Assembly (NCBI RefSeq): GCF_964340395.1
Contig: NC_135553.1
Span: 14,265,001 to 14,327,000, forward strand
Reading direction: 5' to 3'
Length of the DNA: 62,000 nucleotides
DNA from: Glandiceps talaboti
Taxonomy: Eukaryota > Hemichordata > Enteropneusta > Spengelidae
The notes beneath the pieces are model-generated. The model saw only the letters and a list, made by a program, of their open reading frames with translations. It did not search any database and had not been told where the DNA came from. The position numbers and the translations under genes are program-made. Positions 26,984-39,500 of the stretch are shown one piece after another (within the stretch, counting starts at the first letter, position 1; every line of letters starts with the position of its first letter).

Positions 26984-29128
26984 CATATATACATACACAC
27001 ATACATACACACATACATACATACATACATACATACATACATACATACATACATACATACATACATACATACATACATACATACATACATACATACATAC
27101 ATACATACATACATACATTGTACATACATACATACATACATACATACATACATACATACATACATACATACATACATACATACATACATACATACATACA
27201 TACATACATACATACATACATACATACATACATACATACATGCATGCAGGCAGGCAGGCAGGCAGACAGACAGACAGACAGACAGACACACACACACACA
27301 CACACACACACAATACGTTTATTTCATTTCCACAGGTTGAATTGTGCGCACTTACCTTTCTTTTTGTAGCCTTTTCCCTTTTCTTTCTTTTTCTTATCTT
27401 TCTTGTCATTTATTGTTGTTGATAGATATACACCCTGTAATAAACAAATGTACCACATATTGTTAGACCTGAAAACGTCCATTTGAATGGAATGTTGTAA
27501 TGTGCAAGACTACAATTATTATCTTGCACATTACAATATTATTAATACTGTCTTCTGAGTGTTCTTCTTTAAATTTATTTATTTATGGTCATTGGACAGT
27601 TTTGAACTTTCATCTCAATTCCATGTATGATTGCGAAGTGTAATGAGTAAAGCACCATTACTATCATTATTCTGTGCTCATTGCACCTGTATGAGATAAT
27701 CTCGGTTACACAGACTCTGGCCATTGGGGGCGCCATACTTTCGCCCGCCAACCGACGCTGCAGTGTAATGAAAACATATTACATCATCGGGTAATCTTGA
27801 AGCTCAAGACTACCGTACTCTCAGGAAATAGATCAAACAATTTGTATGTTTATTGATACCTTTGTAGTCGACGTTAGTCTTCTTTTCCTTGTTGTAAGTT
27901 CAGAGTTACTAAGGTAACCGTTTCTAGGCGACTCCTGTGACGTTTCAGCTTCATTGCTATCGTTCGACGACGAGTGTTCATCTTCTTCCCTGATGGTATC
28001 GGGTAGTGACTTAGTTTTGTTGTTTTCTCTGTGTGTATTGATGTCTTCTAGTAATCCTAAAACGCCTGCAGCATTTGAAGACAGATTTAAAGTTAGTTAA
28101 AGTTAGTTTTAAGTGATTCGTAACAAAAAAAAAACTTGTGGTAGTTGTAAAAAAAAAATCACCGTGCCCTCTAATTGAAACTCTAAAGTGACTTAATTTT
28201 GGTAGTAAGGAATAGTAAGGTACTAAGGAATACTTTTTTTCAAATATGGGGATCTGTTATTATCATTCTTTCTGCAAAAGCTGGGAAACTATTCGGAAAA
28301 AAATATGTATATGGCACAGAGTCCGTAAAATAAATCACAAGTACTAGTAACTGTACGTAAAAGAGTTCAACTTCGTAAAAGTATTGACTAGTCCTGGTCG
28401 ATTATTTCTTTTGATAAAATATTACATCAGAAAAGGAAATGTTGGGTTAGTTGGGTTGTATTAGATCTAGAGATGAATTGAAAGTTGCTCGGAACTGAAG
28501 CATGATCCGTCGACTGTAAAATGCGGCCGTTGGTGGCGCTCATCACTTGGGGCCAACAACGACATCCTTTACTTGTCTAGAGTCGTGTGTAGATAAGTAA
28601 GTCACCATGTAACTACCATGTTTGCAACGAGTTTGTGTATCCCGTGACTTCGGCACAGAAAACCTCACACGATTGTTCGGCGGACGTTGTGAATAATCAA
28701 GCACAAGACGAAGTGAATCAATAGAGGTGTTAGTTTACTGGCTAATTCAGATGTTTATATAAGCTTTAAAAAGACAAATTTTTATTCTTAAAGGACAATG
28801 TTTTCACTGAGAACACGTGTATTTCATACTACATTCCCCTTACCGTTGTCGTCGCCGCATAATCTCTTTCTAATGTACGGCTTTACTTTCTTCAATTTCT
28901 TTAACACACAACAACTTCCCTATAAATGGAATCCAAATAAAAAATATATCTAATATAACTAATGTCATAGCAACAACACAAAACAATTGATGCATATTGA
29001 TATTTGGTGAAATGTCCATCATTCATCAGACCACTATAGTAATATATTACCGATATTGATAATTTTTTATGATGCGTCATATCGAATGTCAAAAATATTA
29101 TAGATTCATACTTGAGACGACGCGCTTT

Positions 29129-29222
<94 letters not shown>

Positions 29223-29238
29223 AGGGGGGCAGGCAGGC

Positions 29239-29313
<75 letters not shown>

Positions 29314-30492
29314 GATATGGATTATTACAATACTCACCGACTTTACGATGTATATCCAATCGGAATAATTGCTATCTTTAACAAGGACATCACCTCGTCT
29401 ATAAAATAAGACACAACCACAGTTAATATGGTATCAATTGGTCATAAATAATCTTTTCAATGCCGAGCACATTCTAACAAAATCAAACGAACGACAATTC
29501 ATGTCTTTCTGCAAGTACATGTATGCTCGGACCACCAAACATTTGGTGGGTCTGACGTGTACGTAGAGGCAATAGATGTAAGATTAGCGTCCTAAAGTTG
29601 GCTAAACATCTTCACATACAAGAACATTTCTGTATCCTCACAGGCAAAAAAAATATCTCACCAAAAACAGACAAATTGTATGGCCACATTACTGCAACGT
29701 GACCAAAGTACATCCATCTGTAATTCGCAACGACAGTGAATTTGAATGTAATTCCAAATCTTTGGGCTCTGTTCAATTACTGTCATCGTGAAACTTGACG
29801 ATTCGAATATTTCAAAAACACGTATAGAACTAAAATAACATTAAACTCATGTTTGCAAACAAAACAATTATACGCCATCCATCAGACTTTTCCTTACTTG
29901 AAGAAGTTGAATACACATTCCTTGGGATGCTTTTCCAGTAGTTCTATTGGCCAGTCTTTTAGGAAAAATAATGAATCCAGGAACTCGTGGTGATCTGGGT
30001 CATTGACATTTTTGACGCCACCTTGACACATAAAGATATCTTCAAAATCCTGTCGAAATTCCAAAAAAAAAGTATAAGTTTAAAGGTCATTTGCTGACAA
30101 AAGTTTCAGTCGTTTTTTTTTAAAACTGGAGGTCAAAATGTAATAATCAAACGATTAAGAATCCAATGGGTCCCAAAATACTGTGTTAACTTTATGGGGA
30201 AAAACAGATTGACAATTTCCTTGAAAACAAGATCAGATACCCAAATGAAATTAGTTTATTGTACGTTACTGACGTAATTCTTTATTACTCTTTGTTATGT
30301 TATTGGTACTGTTCGAGTGTGCGTATGTCTCTGTTAGTTTGTTAGTTAGTGTGTTAGTTAGTTAGTTAGTTAGTAAGTTAGTTGGTTGGTTGGTTGTTTG
30401 GTTGGTTGGTTGGTTGGTTGGTTGGTTAGTTAGTTAGTTAGTTACTATAATAGTTAGTTAGTTAGATAGTTAGTTAGTTAGTCAGTTAGTTC

Positions 30493-30541
<49 letters not shown>

Positions 30542-33500
30542 ACTAAAGTTTGTTTGTTTGTTTGTTTGTTTGATGTTTGTTTGTTTGTTTGTTTGTTTGT
30601 TTGTTTGGTATTTACTTCCCACTATGTCTTTGAGTTGATAACTATTCTTGAAGCTAGTTCAACTCACCGATGTTGATATTGATAAAAGTTCAACACAGTC
30701 CCTCGATATAACTGTTGATGCACGCTTGGTGTTGTTAAGAATGCCAAGTTCCTGCAAGAAAAATAGTTGAAATGAGAAGAATCCCTTGGGCAAGCTTAAG
30801 GTAGCCCAGATCTTGCGTTTACGAACATTGTTTCCACACCAAGACTCGACCGACAGAGTGCTAGCTAGATGATTAATGTAAAATACATACATGTATGTAT
30901 AGAAATAATAGAGTCACAAAAGAACGTAGCATTAGCCAATCAGCAGTCTCTTGACTGTGAACTGGGGGTGATGCTAGTGAGGGGGCAAGGATTAACATCC
31001 ATGTAGGCTTATTGTGAATTCCCAAGTTGTTTTAATTCATTTTGTGTTTATCACAAACATCACTGTTTAGCACGCCCCCACACGGCAACAAATGTCATTC
31101 TCTTAAAGCTTGAACTTACGGACCGATCAGAAAAGTCCTTTTATACCAGGTATGACAAAGGCTGAATACTTTGAATTCAATCAGTTTTTCTTATTTTTTT
31201 GCAAATGAAAACAAAATAATATTATGAAGTACAACTTTTTTTCTCGAACTGTCTTCCTATAGTTGTTATTGTTTGTATCAACGTTAATGTTAATGTTTAT
31301 GAACTTTGCATTGAATAGTTCATCGTTAATCCGAAAACAAACTAAACGACCATTCCTCGTCTATCCCTATCATACACATTCTTAGACCATACTAATGGTA
31401 ACTATCCACATTATCAGTATATCAGCTGGCAATGATTTACTGTTTAACAGGTGATGATGATCCCAAAGAGTTCAACAACGCGTAGTAAATTAGCGTTATA
31501 ACTGATGCACTGGCAATAATGAGATCGGAGATTAACTGAGAGTGTACAAAGTTCATAAACACTGATAAAACAATGCCAACGGTAGAAGGAACCAGAGGCA
31601 GACAGATCGAGAAATAAGCTTTGTTCAGGTACAGATTGTGTTCGACAGCACAGTTCAATCTACAAACTCACCCCAAAACTTTCTCCTCTTTTCAGGAAGC
31701 AGACAACACGACTGTTCTCGCCATCGTTTACCGTTACCATGACTACAAAAGAAGGAATGCATTTGTTTAATTTAGGCACGACATATCCAGATAGTAAGCA
31801 GACTGAATGCCAAATGAAATGAAACACGATTCAATGATAAGAAAGTTTATCAAAAATCATTTACGGAGAGCATAATTATGATTTTGCATGGCATGATCAA
31901 AATACTGATTGGACATATGTATAAGAAATATCATATTATTATTATTTGTTGATTGAAGTTATTGTTCCAACATATTGGTAAGGTGGATTTTTGCAAATAT
32001 TTTATTTTGCATTGGCTTCCACAGCTGCATTACTTTCTACTGTTCAATTTACTTCGGGTGAATTTTTTTTCTGACAAACGCAGGTAACCGAAAAAAAAAC
32101 TATGCATATTTTCAAATTATCTTTAAATTTCACAATGAGCATGGCTGCGACAATATGACATCGTGGGTGGCAATAGCATATATGTAACAAGTTTGAACAC
32201 GTTCTCCAATCAAAATTGTTGGTTGCATGATGTCATGCGCAGTGACGAAAGAAAGTTTTTTTTTTTCGTTTGTGTGTCCGTCTGTCTGTGTGTGTGTTTT
32301 GGATTGCTGTGGTCAGTTTGAAGATGAATGTGTATTTGAAGATGTATGGATGTTATGCAAATATACATAAATAAATTGCTTATTGAATTTTGATAAATCA
32401 ATCAACATACATACAGTACTAGATAGATTAAAAGAGCTACTCTACCTGTCCCTGAAAGTATGATGTAAAATCCGTGTGCGATGTGCCCCTGTCGAATAAT
32501 GCAACGATTTGGTTCGAACCTGTTGAGATAAAACAAAATCAGACTATTAATTTGGTAACTCAGGCTGAAATAGATCACTGTGGGCCAAACAATCATACCG
32601 TACTCTTGGATGTCTGGATATCCCTGGCTGCCAATCCATAATTCACTTAGATACATGGGGAGGGACGAATCATGTAGAGATAGTGCATTGGGACGAGTTC
32701 TCAGCATGCAATGGATGGTACTACCAAATTAGAGCGGGTATAGAATTTCAAATAAGCAACATAATGTCTTTTCAAAGTTTACACTCACACATTTGTTGTT
32801 ACATGTTCCATAAACAAATACAGATCTAGACACTAATAGCCCGCGCACACAATGAAATGTTACATTTTATCTCACTATACACCTTGTCCGATAAAAGTTT
32901 TTTTTGTTTGAATCTTTCTTGTCTCAACAGACACTGATGTTGATTTGTGTTCACATTGAGATAAACTTTATCATATATTTTGCTAGTGCGCTATCAGTGT
33001 CTGCATTTTGTTTATGTAATTTGTAACAAAAAACTTGCGTGCGACTTAAAAATTAAAACATTGTGCTACTTAATTGAAAATGTATACTTTCTCTAGTTTG
33101 GTAGTATCACTTCTCGGACTACTTATTAATCTCATGGAGGTAACATTAGAGCGCCATGTACTGGTGTCAACTTATACACGGCACGTTATGCGGCTCTCTA
33201 TCTACATGACATGTACCTATATCACTTTTGAAACATCGTTAATTAGTAAGCAGCAAATTAAATTGGGATAATTATTGAATGACAGAATGTAGATCTGCTT
33301 GGTTAACATTTTTAGATCATCTTATCTCCTCGAAGAAGACGGCAGCTTTATTTAGTTTCTCTATGCAATCATTACTTTAGCTGTATACCAAATTCAGATG
33401 TATTCACTCCATGTAGACTGCAATAGTGTTCTGGTATCTCGAGTGTTGGATCACGTGTTCAACAACGACATTAAAACTTAATGTCGTTGGGTAATAAAAA

Positions 33501-36500
33501 AGCAACAACTTCCCAACGGTCCCTTCCCAACAAGTCGATCAATAAAAAAATACGACAAGCATAATTCCGGATGGGAATTATGGAGGCGTTTCATTTATAT
33601 TACTTATAACACTACATTGACAACTTACTAAATTTTAATCGCGTGTATTTGAAAATTTAACGAGAGAATTTGACACAAGTTGATTAAGTTGTGATCGACC
33701 TTCAATTAGTGAAGGTCGCCATTAAACACTACGATTGAATTAGAATTCCATGAACTGACTTTAAGTGAGCTAACGCAGAGAATTTACTTCCTTGATCGGT
33801 TTGCACAAGTCCATAAAAGAAACTACCTTTCAATTGTTGCTTACAGGACATTTACCATGAGCGTGCAGTTTGGATTACACACGTTACCAAGTTCAGTGAG
33901 ACTGGCTACAATGTTTTATGTCGAAATAAACACAATAATATTATCACACAATCACTCTTCCAAAGTGTCTGCTTTGTATTAGGATAATGATGTGAACAGT
34001 AACAACATACACACATACACACTAGCTACTACATACCATTTCAACTTATCAATCACTGGCTCTGTTTGATACAACCACACAGAAACCAATACGAACTGTG
34101 CATTCCTAATTTTCTAGTTATATTTTGTCTATATGAAATAAACAATTTAAAAACATACTGCATTCTACAGCTAGAAACAGACTTGCAGGAGTCAATGTTT
34201 CGATGTCTGCATGGCGGCACATCGTTTAGTTCATTTAATTTAGAAAATGTTACAAAAATTGTATTCATTCAATCTTAATATTTTAAAGTGTAGCATGTGC
34301 AGTTTCTTATTGGTTTACGTGTGGCTGTCTCAAACAGAGCTAGTAGACACTAACATGAAACGGGCAGTCATGCTTATTTAATGTAGACACATAGTAAACT
34401 TGCATGGATTGTTCATGTGTCCACATCCAAATATCCAACTTAGCCATAGCGAGAGTCTCTGCTATCTTCATTATGTTTATCCTAAAAACCTAGTGGTCAG
34501 TCTCACTAAAATTGATACCTACTCCAAACTGCATGTACGTGGTAAATGCCCTGTAAGTTCTCAGTCGTTGCTTGACACGACTTCCCTAATTGTGTATTGA
34601 ACAAGTCCATTCCTGCTCACGCCTCCAGTCAATTTTGGCATTGTAGTTTTATCTCAAGGAATACAAATTGGATGTAATTATAGTAAAGTGGTCATGTATA
34701 GTCAAGTCAAGATAAACGACAATGAAGTGTCAGGTGTGCGGCTTTTTATTGTTGGAAAATCGACTCTAAAACTTTATAAAACGCCGACACTTTACTGTTT
34801 TTGATTGTCGACCTCAGTTGTGGATCTTGAAGAAATACGTCATGTACCCAACGTGCGCTTTTCGCCTTGTTTGTGTAGGTGTTGGCATGTAATCATTATG
34901 TCTACTCACGCTTCAAGCCAGCCAACTTTACATAACTTTTGCTGCATTCTTACTGGATATTCGGCAAATGATTGGATATTCCGAAGGGCAATTTGTACCT
35001 GTGAAGAAGAGGTCATGTTTGTAAGCTGTCGACGAGAAATGTTAGTACACATGTTTTAATCCGCCTAAAATTATCAATAACTTCAAAAATGATAAGTTAA
35101 CAAAAATGGCGAATGCTCCCATACTGCTACATTGCTAAATATTATCGTCTGACTGGACAAAAATTCTTACAAACGTTGCTACATTTTATCATATGACTCG
35201 ACACAAATCTGACTAACTTTGCTACATTATATCGTCTGGGTCTACAGTGAATTTTAATACTAACAATGATACATGTTATTTGTCCGACTCAATTAAAATC
35301 TTACTAACATTGATACATTTTATCGTCCAACTCGACAAAACAATCTCACACAATGTAGCAATGTCGGCAAGATTTCTGCCGCGCCAGACGATGAAAGGTA
35401 TCTGAGTACATGTACTGGTTTTAGAAGTCAAGTCACATTCTGTATCAGGTTAACTGACTTGCATTGTATTATAGTATATGACAGTACTTACATATCTGAT
35501 ATCAAATTCGGTACGGTGACAACTCTTGGTCGTAAGAATTCTTTTGGCGTCTTCTGATAACCTTTGCTGTAAAAGGAATTAACGTAATAATACTAAATCA
35601 ATTTCGCTGTAATGTTGCTATGGTAACGCTACTATGAATCTCAAATTCTTATAAACTATGTTTTTTAAAGGAATTTCCTTACAAAAGAAATTAATATACT
35701 AGTAGAACTGACATTATTTAATTTCATAGCGTAACATTTTCGCATATTTTGTGTGTCACAAGTTTCCAAAATCATTTTTTTTTATAAAATAAGACGTACA
35801 CATACAGATGGTTTCATAGTACGCGCCGTTTTGGAAAGACTACAATTTACGTGTACTGCTCAGGCTTTTTTGATTGATAGACTCTCAAAGCGAAGACCGT
35901 GTCATCTTTTTCCTACGGTAAACAAAACTGACAATGTGTAAAAATGAATGTACATGCCTGACGAAACTTGTCGACGTTATATTTCACAATCTGAACATAT
36001 CTACGCTTTGTCGTTGTGGTACTAGTATGCTATCGTTACGATAAAAAAATGTCATTATTTGGAAGTTGGCAAAAATAGTAAAATTTGATATATCAGTTCA
36101 CCCCAAAACGCCCAAAACCTTGTACCAGATATATCTTTACATTACAGAGCGGAGCAGCAAGGCGTTATCTATCTTAGATGTTGAGATAATTATAAATCTA
36201 CTAATGCTGAGTTAATTGGAATTATCTCTAGTAGCTAACGATTATCAACTGTTTTTGTTCTTCTCCCTTTTCCATTTCCACAATCTATATATGACGTGAC
36301 CAATGATGCTATCTATTACAATTGTCTGGAAGAAAGGTCGTTTCATAATTAACTTATATATTTAGATTTTGATGATGTAATTTATTTACTGTTCTTATCT
36401 TAGAATCGTACCTTGGGATGGAATATACAGTTGAATAAAAAACCAGAGGAGAGCGATATCCGTAGTTCTGTTCTGGATTTCTGTCTTGTGTTGAATCTAG

Positions 36501-39500
36501 CAATGTTTCGCGTGCACTAACACTATGATCACCGTTCTATATTGGTTCATGGTTTGACTAAATTGATGTATGCCGTTTTTCTCTGTGAGCAAGGGAGTAA
36601 TTCTATCGAGTGAGACTGGTTAATTATACAAGCCCGACCGGAGATCCCGTACCTCGGTAGACAGTTTGAGTGGAGAATCATTTAAAGTTACGCTGATCGT
36701 CACAAAGCTCAGAGTGTAAGACTATGTCTTAGGACAACACATCAGTTTGAATCGAACTCTAAAGCCCAATACAATTATGATGAAGAATTTATGAGAGTCG
36801 GAGGCTTCAAAAAGTAGTCACACTCACCTGTCGGTTTGCTTTAAAGAAAGATGGGTTAAATGCCAATCCACCAAAGCCTTCGTTTTCTTTCGTCAGATTT
36901 TTGAAAGGGTTTATTGTCTCTCTCTGAGTTCTGAAATAGAAAATGTACAATTCGGATGAATACAGTCTGCTACCTGGCTTTACATTTCGTTTGTATTGGC
37001 GCGATGCTGATTTTATTCACCATACAATAGACACTGGTGGTACAGGGATTTATAGGAACACAGAGGTCGATGTTGTTACCGAGCATTTTTGGTGTTCAGC
37101 CTCGTAAAAAGAAAAGATACGAGAAACCTCGGAGACCGTACCTGAAAAACTCGAATTCGCAGTATAACTTCGTTATATAGTGCGCGCCTCCTTGCCAATT
37201 TAATGGTATAACGAGGACTCAAGTTGATATTGTCTGAAGTGAAAAACAGACGTTTGCCCGAAATTTTACTTCTAGAGCCATTAAACCGAAAACGAAGCCA
37301 TACTATAATATTTGTAATTTTACCATAACTGTAAACTTTGAACAAAAAGTCACCGAAAATTGTAGTCTCGCTTAAAATATAATCGTGTGCTGCTCCGAGA
37401 TCCTATTTGAAGTCATCTTCGATAAGTTCTTTTTTTACAGTACACATTCTAACTTTGTTTCACAGCAAAAAAAATATAAGCATTTACATTTTATGAAATG
37501 TATGTATGTAGCTTACAATAATCGGAATTAAAATACTTTCGCAAATAAGAACCAAAATATGGTCGCCAAAGCCCAGACAACAATACATAGACAACAAACA
37601 AACAAACCAGTTATGTTAGTTGTGTGAGCCATACAGAAGAATTACCCACTGATGACATATTTAAGTTAAACCTCGTTCAACGGAAATTTTAACATTAATG
37701 GTTTGAGCGCCGATTTGAAATAACATCACCTCAAACCTGGATGTTTCAGTCCCAAATTTTACTTCAAAGTAAAATTGGTCGACGTCGGCGTTGTACCAAA
37801 GGATATGGGTTAGTCTAACCTGTCTACATCGCGAACTGTGATAATAATTCCCTGTTTACTAACTGTTAGTGAGAAGCGAAGCAAATCTAAATCACAGATC
37901 GCGGTGTAGACAGGCTACGATGAGACTGACATATTTTTAGTCATATTGTAAAAGTTTAAAAACTTGCTTGCATTTACTACCAAACCAGAGTGTCTATCGA
38001 ATTTAAATTAAGCGGTACGATGCTTTTTTACTTCTCATACAAGATAAGCTTGTTACAAATTACAACAACATACAGACACTGATAGCGCGCAAGCATATAA
38101 AAGATACACTTTTCCCACTGTGAACAAAAATCAACATCAACACCGGATATACCAAGGAAGTTCAAACACAAAAATGTAACGTTTTCGTGTACTGCATGCG
38201 CGTTATCAGTGCCTGTATTTTTGTAGTGCAATTTTGTAGCAAAACACCTTATGTGAGATGTGAAAAAGAAACATCGTATCGCTTAATTGAAACTCTATGG
38301 ACACTCTGGTTTGGTAGTACTTCAGTGATTGTGGAGGAATTTTAATAGGCGTTTGTTATAAAGAGATTTCTTCGAGGATACCGGTAATTAGTAGTAATCT
38401 ACCTTTCACTATAAAAATATACCCCGTTGTATTTATGTGTTTTGCCAGTACATTGTATGTAAGGGTTTGGACCTTGCCCATTCATCGTCACGTTGTTATT
38501 TCAAGTTTTTTTAATAGACTATAGCATTCATCAAGCTGTACGACTTCAACGTTCACATAATAAAGTTCACACACATTTCAGTATCGATATACACAGACAT
38601 ACCGATACCATGACTAAGACACGGTACTTTCCAAACCATATATGGTTCATTGTTTTCGATTTGTAGTCATGAAGATTCTCCTTACTACCACATAAAACAA
38701 GTTTTTTGGTTCCGGTTACCCGACTCCACCTAATTTTTCACGCGAACCCTAAATTTTTTCTACATATTCGAGAGAAAAAAATAAGAAAATCGCGTGAGTG
38801 TTACATTGTAACATTCTGTCTGTACCAAATAAACCATGTCTGTGAGTGTTACATTGTAACATTCCGTCTGTACCTAATAAACCATGTCAGATGTACAGCC
38901 ATTACAGATTGGAAGAACAGTTTTATTTTGTCTTTTTTAAGTTGATGTCAGTTTCTGCATCCACTATTTCTTGTGAGACTTCAAAATTTTCGCGATTTTA
39001 TTATTTTTTTCTCGAATACGTAAAAAAAATTTAGGGTCGGCAGTGAAAAGCTAGGTGGGGTCGGGTAACCGGAACCAAACAATTATTTGTTTAGGCCTTT
39101 TAATTGAACCCATTGTCATTTTTTCCCTTTGACTCTGCCGCTTAATTAATAGTGGAATTGAACCGTCATTGCAAATGTATGCAACATATAACAATGATAG
39201 TTGTAATAGGTACAGACAATGTAACACTCACAGACATGGTTTATTAGGTACAGACGGAATGTTACAATGTAACACTCACAGACATGGTTTATTAGGTACA
39301 GACGGAATGTTACAATGTAACACTCACAGACATGGTTTATTTGGTACAGACAGAATGTTACAATGTAACACTCACAGACAAGGTTTATTAGGTACAGACA
39401 GAATGTTACAATGTAACACTCACAGACATGGTTTATTTGGTACAGACAGAATGTTACAATGTAACACTCACAGACATAGTTTATTTGGTACAGGCAGAAT

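Noticed and set aside
26843-27422. 188-codon Met-Tyr-Val-Cys repeat frame and Thr-Tyr-Ile-His frame
   Set aside because: Pure CATA repeat translation inside intron 13 of the CNBD2-like gene.
32505-32520. GGTTCGAACC resembling a tRNA T-loop
   Set aside because: It lies at the start of exon 6 and codes for FEP; no acceptor stem or other tRNA arms around it.
37076-37345. 89-codon minus-strand frame ending near a GTACGG donor
   Set aside because: No acceptor and wrong phase for exon 3; not needed once exon 2 was found.
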